This document shows positions 44,208-51,656 of a DNA stretch of 64,000 bases, in pieces. Made by a program: the position numbers and the translations under genes. Every line of letters begins with the position of its first letter. The first letter of the stretch is position 1. The notes below the pieces were generated by a model. The model searched no databases, had not been told where the DNA came from, and saw only the letters and a list, made by a program, of their open reading frames with translations. The DNA lies in the NCBI GenBank assembly GCA_930633495.1, contig CAKNFJ010000001.1, positions 806,001-870,000 of the forward strand, in the 5' to 3' direction. Source of the stretch: Hyphomicrobiales bacterium. GTDB lineage: Bacteria > Pseudomonadota > Alphaproteobacteria > Rhizobiales > Beijerinckiaceae.

Positions 44208-44551
44208 CTTTCCGGCGGCTGCGGAGGGCGGTTGCCGCCGCCCTCCCCGAACGTGGCCTCGAGCAGAGCGATCGCGGCCTTGATCGCGCCGTTCAGCCCG
44301 CCGTCGAAGGAAAGGTCCGCCACCTCCTCGTCGCGGATCGCCCTGCCCGCCCCGCGCAGGCCGGCCGCGATGATCCGGACGATGTCGCGGGCCGAAAGCC
44401 GGCCGTCGACGAAGCGCTCGCCAAGCGCCGGCAGGCTGTCGACGGCGAAAGCCTGCTCCAACTCCGCCAGCGCCCCCAGCGTCAGCCGCATCGGCAGCGC
44501 CTCGCCCGCGACCATGAGAGCGGTCTCGCCACGGTGATGATTGACCATCAT
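44204..44551 (-). CDS. GTA protein ORFg10
   Basis: This is a 115-residue protein of the GTA gp10 family. It begins MMVNHHRGETALMVAGEALPMRLTLGALAELEQAF and has SARDIVRIIAAGLRGAGR. GAAGAGG lies just upstream; the second ATG at 44548 has the better spacing. It follows the major tail gene by seven bases and its TGA overlaps the CTG of the tail chaperone. In phages this pair forms a tail assembly chaperone couple. Confidence 0.88.
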   Translation of the reverse strand: MMVNHHRGETALMVAGEALPMRLTLGALAELEQAFAVDSLPALGERFVDGRLSARDIVRIIAAGLRGAGRAIRDEEVADLSFDGGLNGAIKAAIALLEATFGEGGGNRPPQPPES

Positions 44552-44558
44552 TGCCTCT

Positions 44559-44969
44559 TCAAAGCGCCGTGAAAGCGAGCAGGCCGGCCGATTCCAGCGA
44601 CAGGTCGAAGGTGACCTCGCCGGCATGGTCGCCGCGATATTCGAGGCTCGCGAGCTGGAAGGGCCCGGCGATCGTGCCGAATCCAGGCACGACGATCTGC
44701 CAATCCCGGATCGCGCCATCGAAAAAGAGCTGGCGCACCAACTCGTCCGACGCCTCATCCTTGAACACGCCCGAACCGCTGATCGCGGCGCGGCGCACAC
44801 CGGCCCCGGCCAGCAGTTCGCGCCAGCGCCCGGCCGATTCCGCGTGCGTCACATCGACCGTTTCGGCGTTGAAGGCGATCTGACGAGCCCGCAGGCCCGC
44901 CACGGTCACGAACGCGCCGGCACCATCCGCCGCCTTGAGCAGCAGATCCTTGCCCTTCTGTGCCGCCAT
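44559..44969 (-). CDS. GTA major tail tube protein (ORFg9)
   Basis: This is a 136-residue TP901-1-type major tail protein. It begins AAQKGKDLLLKAADGAGAFVTVAGLRARQIAFNAETVDVT and continues with WRELLAGAGVRRAAISGSGVF, the conserved core. It stacks as hexamers to form the tail tube. It lies 18 bases after ORFg8. Confidence 0.93.
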   Translation of the reverse strand: MAAQKGKDLLLKAADGAGAFVTVAGLRARQIAFNAETVDVTHAESAGRWRELLAGAGVRRAAISGSGVFKDEASDELVRQLFFDGAIRDWQIVVPGFGTIAGPFQLASLEYRGDHAGEVTFDLSLESAGLLAFTAL

Positions 44970-44987
44970 GCGGCGTCTCCTTTTCTG

Positions 44988-45398
44988 TCAGAGTGCTTCC
45001 GTGACGGCCCGGAATCGGAGCGTCACATGGCCGATTCCGCTGCGGGGCTCGCGGGCCAGCCGGCTGGACAGCCAGCGCAGATTGACGAGCGCGTGGCCCT
45101 CCAAGGCGAGTTCAGACTCGTCGAGCGCGGCGACGATCAACCCCGCGGCCGCGAGAGCCTGTCGCGACGAATTGCTCTGCCCCGCCCAGACGACCAGGCC
45201 GAATTCCTGCTCGCAGCCACGGTCGCTGCCGGTCGACCAGTCGCGCGCCTCGACCTCGCCATGGACGACGTAGAGCCCGCGCCCCGCGCGCGGCGCCTCG
45301 TCATGGATATGGCCGGGGCCGATCAGGTCCGTCAGCGCGGCATCTTCTTCCAGGCGAGCCTGAATCGCCGCCCGCAAGGCCAGGACTGCGCCGCTCAT
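44988..45398 (-). CDS. GTA tail terminator, DUF3168 family (ORFg8)
   Basis: This is a 136-residue protein. Features are ALRAAIQARLEEDAALTDLIG at the start, PYLVVHGEVEARDWST-like core (here LYVVHGEVEARDWSTGSDRG) and a C-terminal LRFRAVTEAL. DUF3168 proteins cap the tail tube at the head-tail junction. Its ATG overlaps the ORFg7 stop by ATGA. Confidence 0.92.
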   Translation of the reverse strand: MSGAVLALRAAIQARLEEDAALTDLIGPGHIHDEAPRAGRGLYVVHGEVEARDWSTGSDRGCEQEFGLVVWAGQSNSSRQALAAAGLIVAALDESELALEGHALVNLRWLSSRLAREPRSGIGHVTLRFRAVTEAL

Positions 45399-45733
45399 GG
45401 CTTCACCTCCTCGACCAGGCAGACGAGGCGGCGACGCGAGCCGTCCGGATCGGCAACGCTGCGAATATCGAAGATGCGCGCGCCGTCACGCAGCCGCCTG
45501 CCGGCGTCGAGATCGGCACGCCAGCGCAACGTCACGCGGCAGGAGCCGGTCTGTTCCGGGCGTCCCTGGCGCCATTGTTCGGTGCCGGAGAGCCATTCGA
45601 CCTGCGCCCAGAAGGCCGCGACCGTCTCGAATGTCTGGATCGCGCCGCCCAGACCGTCCGGGACGGAGACAGGCGCCTCCAGCACGAGCCGGCGCCTCAA
45701 CCTGCCGATGGCCGGAAAGGTTACCTCCGCCAT
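45395..45733 (-). CDS. GTA head-tail adaptor/closure protein (ORFg7)
   Basis: This is a 112-residue phage head-closure protein (SPP1 gp16 / rcc01689 type) with IGRLRRRLVLEAPVSVPDGLGG at the N-terminus, AFWAQVEWLSGTEQWRQGRPE in the middle and FDIRSVADPDGSRRRLVCLVEE at the end. Three bases separate it from ORFg6, and it overlaps ORFg8. Confidence 0.92.
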   Translation of the reverse strand: MAEVTFPAIGRLRRRLVLEAPVSVPDGLGGAIQTFETVAAFWAQVEWLSGTEQWRQGRPEQTGSCRVTLRWRADLDAGRRLRDGARIFDIRSVADPDGSRRRLVCLVEEVKP

Positions 45734-45736
45734 CGC

Positions 45737-46306
45737 TCACAGCCTTCCGCGGCGGAACGGCGCCACGAGCGCCGCGATGGCAGCGGGCAACGCCCGCGCA
45801 TCACGGCTGGCGACATCGCCACGCTCCTCGAACCAGCGTGCCGCCAGCCTCAAAACGGCCTGACGCAGCGGAGCGGGCACGGCCGCGGCCGTCGCTCCGT
45901 AACCGGCCGTCACGTCGATTTCGATCGCGCCGTGATCGCGGCCGATCTCGGGAACTTCCCCGCGCAGGCGGATCAGGGGTGGATCGGCGCCCCTGTCCAG
46001 CGCCAGCGCCGCCTCCGCCACTGGTTGCGGCTCGCCGAGCAGGTCATAGACCCGGGCCTCGTCGATCCGCGCGACCGGCGACAGCGGCAGCCTGATCTCG
46101 CCATTGGCCGGCCAGCGATCGAGCACGATCCGCCAGGGCTGTTCGATCAGGCAGCGCCCCGCCGCAGCTTCGATCATCAGCCGCGCGGCGGTGATCAGCG
46201 TGGCGAGCAATTCGTCCTCGTCATTCTGGTCGAGGCGCAGGAATTGCCGGGCCTCGGCGAGCGAGACCGGTTCCGCCATCGGCGGAGCCAGGGCGAGCGG
46301 CGTCAT
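45737..46306 (-). CDS. GTA head-tail connector (ORFg6)
   Basis: This is a 189-residue phage gp6/HK97-connector-like protein. The N-terminal PVSLAEARQFLRLDQNDEDELLATLITAARLMIEAAAGRCL is the family signature, and a C-terminal helical region ends with APLRQAVLRLAARWFEER. GGAAGGGG lies upstream of the ATG at 46306. Normally the capsid gene (ORFg5) would be directly upstream; here two plus-strand protease genes intervene. Confidence 0.92.
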   Translation of the reverse strand: MTPLALAPPMAEPVSLAEARQFLRLDQNDEDELLATLITAARLMIEAAAGRCLIEQPWRIVLDRWPANGEIRLPLSPVARIDEARVYDLLGEPQPVAEAALALDRGADPPLIRLRGEVPEIGRDHGAIEIDVTAGYGATAAAVPAPLRQAVLRLAARWFEERGDVASRDARALPAAIAALVAPFRRGRL

Positions 46307-46366
46307 ATTCGTCCCCTTCCAAGGATCAGATGCGGGTTCATTTGCGCAGCGCGGCGCGCTATCAGC

Positions 46367-46382
46367 CTCCTTCGGAAAGGAG
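46367..46382 (+). promoter_or_regulatory. Hairpin sequestering the ribosome-binding site of protease 1
   Basis: CTCCTT-CGGA-AAGGAG forms a perfect 6-bp stem whose 3' arm is the Shine-Dalgarno sequence of the protease gene, six bases before its ATG at 46389. Such a stem could limit translation. Chance self-complementarity to an AAGGAG is possible. Confidence 0.4.
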
Positions 46383-46388
46383 CGCCCG

Positions 46389-47165
46389 ATGCGCATCGCC
46401 AACTGGATCGTCGTCGCCGCGCTCGGCGGCATGGCCTGCCCGCTCGCTGCGCCGCCCGCACAAGCGGTCGTCGGCGGCAGCGAGGGCGGACCGTCCGCCA
46501 ATTCGACTTTGATGGTGCTCAACGCCCGCGGCGGGGTCTGCAGCGGGATCGTGCTTTCGGCGCGGGCCATCCTCACCGCGGCTCATTGCGCCGCCGGCGG
46601 AACGGAACTGCGCATCCATTGGCGCGAGCAGGGCGAACCCGTCCTGATCGCGCCGGCTTCGGTCAGCCTGCATCCGGAATTCGATGCGGGAGCGATCCGC
46701 AGCCGCCGGCGCTCGATCGACCTCGCACTGATCCGGCTCGCGGAGCCCCTGCCCGGCCGCTTCACCCCTGCAGCCCTGATCGACGGGCCGCTGCCGCGCG
46801 CGGGAAGCTCCGTCACCCTCGCCGGTTACGGGGTCGCCCGCGAAAGCGACGCACGGAGCACGGGCACCTACCGATCCGCCACGCTGACGGCGGTCGAACC
46901 CTATGGTCCGGGCCGCATCCTGCTCTGGGCGGCCGATCCGGCCGGCGGCGGCAAGCAGCCCGGCGCCAGCGCCTGCCAGGGCGATTCCGGCGGGCCGATC
47001 TTCGGCGATGGCGGCGTCAGCGCCGTGACCAGCTGGTCGACCGGGCCCAAGGGCAAGAGCTGCGGCCTGCTGACCCAGGGCATCCTGGTGGCGCCGCAAC
47101 GAGGATGGGTCGATACGACGCTGTCTCAGTGGGGCGAGGCGGCGCGCTGGTCGCAGGGCCGGTGA
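46389..47165 (+). CDS. Secreted trypsin-like (S1) serine protease 1, inside the GTA cluster
   Basis: This is a 258-residue exported protease. The signal peptide (1-26) ends at AQA, and the mature chain starts VVGGSEGG, like the VVGG activation site of trypsins. The triad is His66 (LTAAHC), Asp111 (SIDLALIRL) and Ser200 (GDSGGP); Cys pairs suit periplasmic or extracellular folding. A ribosome-binding site AAGGAG is present within a hairpin. It is on the strand opposite to the GTA genes, between ORFg6 and ORFg5, and is followed by a related protease gene 59 bases later. It is not a known GTA structural component. Confidence 0.9.
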   Translation: MRIANWIVVAALGGMACPLAAPPAQAVVGGSEGGPSANSTLMVLNARGGVCSGIVLSARAILTAAHCAAGGTELRIHWREQGEPVLIAPASVSLHPEFDAGAIRSRRRSIDLALIRLAEPLPGRFTPAALIDGPLPRAGSSVTLAGYGVARESDARSTGTYRSATLTAVEPYGPGRILLWAADPAGGGKQPGASACQGDSGGPIFGDGGVSAVTSWSTGPKGKSCGLLTQGILVAPQRGWVDTTLSQWGEAARWSQGR

Positions 47166-47224
47166 AAACACTGGACTGTGCCTCGCCACCCCATAGATTG
47201 ATCAGCCGTCCATCGGTTCACGTC

Positions 47225-48070
47225 ATGATCCTGCGCTCGCTCTCTGCTCTTGCATTCACGTTCCTCGCCGCCGTCGCGGCACAGCCCGCCCGTGCCGTCG
47301 TCGGCGGCACCGACTCGCGCGACGCTCATGGCGCCCGTGCCTGGACCGTTCGGGTCGAGACCAGCCGCGGCGAGCTCTGCTCGGGCGCGGTGATCGCGCC
47401 CGAGATCGTGCTGACGGCGGCGCATTGCCTGATGGGCGGCGGCTCGATCAGCGTCGTCAGCCTCGACACCCGTTTCCGGGCGCGCCGGCAGCTGGTCGTC
47501 GCGGTGCTGCCGCATCCGAGCTTCGTGCCCGGCACGACGCCACGCACCCAGCCAGGCACCGATCTCGCACTGCTGCGCCTGGCGCAGCCGTTGCCGGGCG
47601 ACATCGAGCTGCTGACTCTTGGCGGCGGCCTCTGGCAGGGCGAGACCGTCACCATGGCGGGCTTCGGCCTCTCCGCCGAGAACAACAAGAGCACCGCCCG
47701 GCGCCTGCGCGAGACCCCGCTGCTCAATGCCGGCAATTACACGACCCAGAACACGGTCAAGGTCGCCGTCGACATCGCGGCGCGTGGCGAGGCACCGGGC
47801 GCCGGCGCCTGCCGGGGCGATTCCGGCGGGCCGGTGCTGCGCGGCTCGCCGCGCTCGCGAGACCTCGTCGGCATCGTGAGCTGGTCGAGCGGGCCGCTCA
47901 ATACGCGGGCACGGCGCATCTGCGGTGGCTTCACCGCGATCACGCCGGTCAGCGAGCACCGGAGCTGGATCTCCGAAGGCAGCACGCGGCTGCTGACGTT
48001 CGGTAGCGAAGCGCCGCCGGACGAAACGGCCCAGCCGCGAGCCGCCTTCAGCTGGTGGTTTTCGCGCTGA
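47225..48070 (+). CDS. Secreted trypsin-like (S1) serine protease 2, inside the GTA cluster
   Basis: This is a 281-residue exported protease. The signal peptide (1-24) ends near ARA, and the mature start is VVGGTDS. The triad is His67 (LTAAHC), Asp113 (GTDLALLRL) and Ser200 (GDSGGP). It aligns along its length with protease 1, and both active-site Ser fall at the same residue number, so the pair probably arose by duplication. It carries an extra Pro/Ala-rich tail of about 25 residues. No clear ribosome-binding site precedes the ATG at 47225. It converges on the capsid gene. Confidence 0.88.
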   Translation: MILRSLSALAFTFLAAVAAQPARAVVGGTDSRDAHGARAWTVRVETSRGELCSGAVIAPEIVLTAAHCLMGGGSISVVSLDTRFRARRQLVVAVLPHPSFVPGTTPRTQPGTDLALLRLAQPLPGDIELLTLGGGLWQGETVTMAGFGLSAENNKSTARRLRETPLLNAGNYTTQNTVKVAVDIAARGEAPGAGACRGDSGGPVLRGSPRSRDLVGIVSWSSGPLNTRARRICGGFTAITPVSEHRSWISEGSTRLLTFGSEAPPDETAQPRAAFSWWFSR

Positions 48071-48078
48071 TGAGACCT

Positions 48079-48202
48079 GGAGCATTTCCATGGTTCTCCG
48101 AACCGCGAAAATGCTCCAGATCCTTATTTTATGGCATGTTCGCTGGCGCGGACCTTCGGTTCTTCACGCGAACCGGTGTCCACTTCGCTTGAAAATGCCT
48201 CA
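48079..48202. repeat. GAGCATTT-type composite repeat at the capsid gene end
   Basis: GGAGCATTTCC ... AAAATGCTCC (48079-48118) is a hairpin related to the element at 24060-24120. It is followed by CACGCGAACCGGTGTCCACTTCGC and TTGAAAATGCC, a sequence type common in Rhizobiales intergenic repeats. It occupies the space between protease 2 and the expected capsid stop codon at 48200-48202, and the annotated capsid frame runs through it. Confidence 0.7.
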
Positions 48203-49448
48203 GACCGCGAATTTCAGCCCCTTTGATCGCGGCGAAGTCCTGAACGCCGCCGCCGACGCGCTTGGTCGTGTAGAACAGGACATAGGGCTTGGCGGAGTAG
48301 GGATCGCGCAGGATGCGCACGCCGGCACGGTCGACGACGAGATAGCCGCGCCGGAAATCGCCGAACGCGATCGAGACCGCGTTGTTGGCGATGTTGGGCA
48401 TGTCTTCCGCCTCGACCAGCGGGAAGCCGAGCAAGGTCGCCGGCGCACCGGCGGAGGCCGGGGGCTGCCAGAGATAATGCCCCGTGCTGTCCTTGAACTT
48501 GCGGATTGCGGCCTGGGTCTTCCGGTTCATGACGAAGGAGGCGTTCTGGCGATAGCCGGCCTTCAGCGCATAGACGAGATCGACCAGGATATCCGAAGGG
48601 TTGGAGCCAGCGAAGGCGCCGGCGACGCCGGTGTTGAGCACGCCGATATTGCCCCAGCTCCAGCTGGCATCCGCAACGGTCGGATAGGCGAGGAAGCCCT
48701 TGGGCTTGTCGACGCCGTCGCCGGTGACGAAGGCCGCCCCCTCCTGCTCCGCGAAGGCGCTCTCGACCTCCTCGGCGATCCACTGATCGATGTTGACGAT
48801 CGCATCGTCCAGCAAGGTCTGCGTGGCGGCCGGCATGGCGTAGAGTTCCATGGCGGGGAAGGACAACTCCGTCAGAACGGGCGAGCCGGTCTGCGGCCGC
48901 GCCGCCGCCTCGGCCACCCAGCCGGAGGCCGGCCCCGTCGCCGAGAATGCCTTCTTGTAGGTGCCGGACGAGATCGTCCTCACGGTCGCGAGCGAGCGAA
49001 TCGGCGAGACATTGGCGAGCCGGCGCAGAATCTCGCCCTCGACCGTCGACGGCGCCAGATAGCCGCCGTCCGGGCCGGAGCCGGCCGACAGCGCCTTGGC
49101 TTCGAGCCGCTTCAACCCGCCGGCTTCGCCGGTGCGGACATAGGCCGCGAAGGCGGCCTTGTGCTCCGCGACGAGCGGATCGCGGGCGGGAGCGTCCTGA
49201 CCGAGCGCCGGACGGCTGCGTTCCAGCGTGATCCGGTCGATGCGGCGCATGGTGTCGTCGAGCGCGGCATCGATCCGGGTGAGCTTCTCCTCGGTGAGGG
49301 GATCGGTGCCGCTGCGAGCCTCGATCTCGGTGAGGCGCTCGTCATTGGCCGAGCGGTAGCTTTCCAGCGTATAGCGCAGATCCTCGAAGGCGAGCGCGAG
49401 ATCGGCGCCCGCGGCCTTGGTCTCCGGAACGGCATGAGAGTGGTTCAT
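48129..49448 (-). CDS. GTA HK97-type major capsid protein (ORFg5), C-terminus frameshifted
   Basis: The open frame is 439 residues. A helical scaffold-like delta region (about 1-110) precedes the HK97 fold (KALSAGSGPDGGYLAPSTVEGEILRRL onward; GFPLVEAEDMPNI; VLFYTTKRVGGGVQDFAAIK). The family ends soon after QDFxAIK with a short KxLKFA-type tail. Here a one-base shift at the AAAGGGG run (48218-48224) would give AIKGLKFAV and stop at 48200; the actual frame reads on for 24 unrelated residues through a repeat element. It is the shell protein that packages host DNA. Confidence 0.9.
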   Translation of the reverse strand: MNHSHAVPETKAAGADLALAFEDLRYTLESYRSANDERLTEIEARSGTDPLTEEKLTRIDAALDDTMRRIDRITLERSRPALGQDAPARDPLVAEHKAAFAAYVRTGEAGGLKRLEAKALSAGSGPDGGYLAPSTVEGEILRRLANVSPIRSLATVRTISSGTYKKAFSATGPASGWVAEAAARPQTGSPVLTELSFPAMELYAMPAATQTLLDDAIVNIDQWIAEEVESAFAEQEGAAFVTGDGVDKPKGFLAYPTVADASWSWGNIGVLNTGVAGAFAGSNPSDILVDLVYALKAGYRQNASFVMNRKTQAAIRKFKDSTGHYLWQPPASAGAPATLLGFPLVEAEDMPNIANNAVSIAFGDFRRGYLVVDRAGVRILRDPYSAKPYVLFYTTKRVGGGVQDFAAIKGAEIRGLRHFQAKWTPVRVKNRRSAPANMP

Positions 49449-49468
49449 GGCTTCTCCTCTGGGTGGTT

Positions 49469-49975
49469 TCAGACGAATGCGGGCGCGCGGCAGGCCGCCT
49501 TGACGGCGCTGATCCGGGCCTGCGGCAGCATCGGGAAGGTCACGACCGACACTTCCCAGAGGTCGACGCGCTCGAGCCGGCGCAGGCCCGTGCGCGGCTC
49601 GGTCCGCGCCCTTTGGGGGCGGAAGCCGATCGACAGGCCGTCGATGGCGCCCTCCCGCATCAGCGCGTGGATTTCGCGGGCCCGCGCGACGGCGAGCGCC
49701 AGCCGGCCACGGACGAAGAGGCCGCGGCTGTCCTCGACCAGGCTGAGCCAGCGGCCGAGCGGCTCGGCCGGATCATGCTGCCAGAGCAGCTTGACGCCGG
49801 AGGGGCCGCGCCGGGCCAGGGTGTCGCGAAAGGCGCCGGGCTCGACCACATCCTTGCCGAGGTCGGGGACGCGAAAGAGGCTGGCATAGCCTTCGAACAC
49901 CCCGTCGGGCGCGATGCGCGAAGGCTGCAGCGGCAGAAGCTTGGCCTCCAGCGGCGGGCGCGATGCGGCCCTCAT
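49469..49975 (-). CDS. GTA HK97-type prohead protease (ORFg4)
   Basis: This is a 168-residue S78-type serine protease that trims the capsid delta domain. The catalytic His is in KLLWQHDPAEPLG and the Ser in IDGLSIGF. The N-terminus SRIAPDGVFEGYASLFRVPDLGKDVVEPGAF is the family signature. The ATG at 49975 has GGGGAGGG upstream and overlaps the stop of the small upstream gene (ATGA). The capsid gene follows after 20 bases. Confidence 0.93.
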   Translation of the reverse strand: MRAASRPPLEAKLLPLQPSRIAPDGVFEGYASLFRVPDLGKDVVEPGAFRDTLARRGPSGVKLLWQHDPAEPLGRWLSLVEDSRGLFVRGRLALAVARAREIHALMREGAIDGLSIGFRPQRARTEPRTGLRRLERVDLWEVSVVTFPMLPQARISAVKAACRAPAFV

Positions 49976-50151
49976 CGGCCACCCTCCCCGTCCTTGCCGC
50001 CTTGCGGCGGCCCGCTCTCCAGCCTCGCCAGATTGCGGACGAACCGGCTGAACGTGTCCGGCTTCAGGTGGCCGGGCCGGGCCTTGGCCGGCTGAGACCG
50101 GCCGGCACCCGGCCGGTTCGACGGAGGCTTCGCCTCGCGACTGCCCTTCAT
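49972..50151 (-). CDS. Small basic protein encoded between GTA portal and protease genes
   Basis: This is a 59-residue frame below the usual calling cutoff. It starts at ATG 50151 with GAGGGGG upstream, overlapping the stop of the 66-residue gene, and its own TGA overlaps the prohead protease ATG. The chain is Pro/Arg/Gly-rich with one amphipathic segment, DTFSRFVRNLARLESG. Tight coupling on both sides argues that it is real. I recognise no family. Confidence 0.68.
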   Translation of the reverse strand: MKGSREAKPPSNRPGAGRSQPAKARPGHLKPDTFSRFVRNLARLESGPPQGGKDGEGGR

Positions 50152-50348
50152 GGTTGGTCCCCCTCATGGCGTGCGTTGAAACGGTTGAGCTCGCGGACGA
50201 AGTCGTCGAAGCGGCGATTGGCCTCGGTAAGCTCGCGCAGGACGAGCCAGGCGAGCACGGATGCGCTCGCCGCCCAGAGCAACAGGCCGAGATGGCCGAC
50301 ATCGGCGCGGCCGACGAAGGCCGCGACGATCTGATCGAGCATGTTCAT
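50148..50348 (-). CDS. Small single-helix membrane protein (ORFg3.5 position)
   Basis: This is a 66-residue protein, MNMLDQIVAAFVGRADVGH then a transmembrane helix LGLLLWAASASVLAWLVL and a charged tail with NRRFDDFVRELNRFNARHE. AAGGAG lies six bases before ATG 50348. It overlaps the portal gene (ATGA) and the following small gene. The position matches ORFg3.5 of RcGTA. The role is unknown. Confidence 0.75.
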   Translation of the reverse strand: MNMLDQIVAAFVGRADVGHLGLLLWAASASVLAWLVLRELTEANRRFDDFVRELNRFNARHEGDQP

Positions 50349-51526
50349 GGCCGCTCCTTTCCGGAGGCGCGCCGGCCATAGCCGACCGCCTCGCGCTTCT
50401 CGTCGGGATCGAGGAAATCCGCCGCGCCGAGGCGCCGCCAGAGCGACTCGCGCTCCTCGGCCAGCGCCTCGACCGCATCGAGATCGGGCTCGAGTGTGAG
50501 GTCGTCGCCGAAGGCGGGGCCGAGCCATTGCGCCAGCGATTGCGCCGTGCGCTTCACCAGCGGGATCACGGCCTGGCGCCAGAGCGCGCGATTGGCCTCG
50601 GCGAAATTGGCATGGGTATTGTCGCCGGGCAGGCCGAGCAGCAGCGGCGGCACGCCGAAGGCGAGCGCGATCTCGCGCGCCGCGACGCCCTTGGCGGCAA
50701 CGAAATCGAGCTCGGCCGGCGTCAGGGACAGGGGTTTCCAATCCAGTCCGCCTTCGAGCAGCAGCGGCCGGCCGGCATTGCGGGCGCCCTGGAAGGAATC
50801 CTCCAGCTCCTGCTTCAGCCGCTCGAACTGCGCCTCGGTCAGCGTCGCGCCTTCCGGCCCGTCATAGACCAGCGCGCCGGAGGGGCGCGCGGCATTGTCG
50901 AGCAGGGCCTTGTGCCAGCCGCTCGCAGCGTTGTGGATGTCGAGCGCGGCAGCCGCCGCCTCGATCGGCGACAGGCCGTAATGGTCGTCGACCGGATGGA
51001 ACAGCGTCAGATGCAGGATCGGCGGCACCTCGCCCTCATCCTGCCGGAAACGCACCGTGTCGCCCCCGACGGTATAGTCATAGGCTTCCGGCCAGCCCTC
51101 GCGCCCCGGCACGACGCGCATCCGGTCGGGCCGCAGCGCATAGAGTTCGCGCGGCTCGCGGCCGGTGCTCACCGCCTCGACATAGGCGTTGCCGGCCACG
51201 AGCAGATGGCCGAACAGCATCTCGCGGAAGGCGATGCCGCCCTGGCGCGGATTGGGCCGCTCGATCAGCGCCAGCGCAGGATGCTCCGGCACCTCGCGGG
51301 CGGCGGTTTTCGCAACCAACGGCAGCTGGGCCGCCGCCTCGGCGATCAGGCGCACGCAGCGATGCACGACCGGGTTGCGTTCATAGCCCTCTCGCGACAG
51401 GGCGACATAGTCGCGCGGCGTCCAGACGGCCCTGCCGGTTTCATGCAGGGCGATAAGCGGCCCGACGCGCGAGCGCTTCTGGTCCGGCGCGGCTGGGCCG
51501 CGCAGGTTGCGAAGGAAATCGAACAT
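50345..51526 (-). CDS. GTA portal protein (ORFg3)
   Basis: This is a 393-residue HK97/lambda-type portal that forms the DNA channel of the head. Conserved segments are YERNPVVHRCVRLIAEAAAQLP, HLLVAGNAYVEAV, LYALRPDRMRVVPG and VPPLLLGLPGDNTHANFAEANRALWR. The ATG at 51526 is chosen from the family start MFDFLRNL. A REP-like repeat (51552-51643) separates it from the terminase, unusual inside a GTA cluster. Confidence 0.94.
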   Translation of the reverse strand: MFDFLRNLRGPAAPDQKRSRVGPLIALHETGRAVWTPRDYVALSREGYERNPVVHRCVRLIAEAAAQLPLVAKTAAREVPEHPALALIERPNPRQGGIAFREMLFGHLLVAGNAYVEAVSTGREPRELYALRPDRMRVVPGREGWPEAYDYTVGGDTVRFRQDEGEVPPILHLTLFHPVDDHYGLSPIEAAAAALDIHNAASGWHKALLDNAARPSGALVYDGPEGATLTEAQFERLKQELEDSFQGARNAGRPLLLEGGLDWKPLSLTPAELDFVAAKGVAAREIALAFGVPPLLLGLPGDNTHANFAEANRALWRQAVIPLVKRTAQSLAQWLGPAFGDDLTLEPDLDAVEALAEERESLWRRLGAADFLDPDEKREAVGYGRRASGKERP

Positions 51527-51551
51527 GGAGGTCTCGCTTTTCTGACCAACC

Positions 51552-51643
51552 GTCATGCTCGGGCTTGACCCGAGCATCTCGGAAACCAGTGTCTTCTCGT
51601 CCAGGAATTCTCGGGTCGAAGCTTCGCCTCGCCCGAGAATGAC
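51552..51643. repeat. REP-like double-hairpin repeat inside the GTA cluster
   Basis: GTCATGCTCGGGCTTGACCCGAGCATCTC and a second hairpin TTCTCGGGTCGAAG-CTTCGCCTCGCCCGAGAA-TGACG, same family as at 20099 and 55526. It lies between the large terminase stop and the portal start, where it could reduce read-through. Confidence 0.82.
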
Positions 51644-51656
51644 GCGCTCGGAGCCG

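Noticed and set aside
45575..47224. Upstream extension of protease 2 into an 831-residue protein
   Set aside because: The extension is antisense or out of frame to the GTA connector genes and protease 1; the signal peptide starts at 47225.
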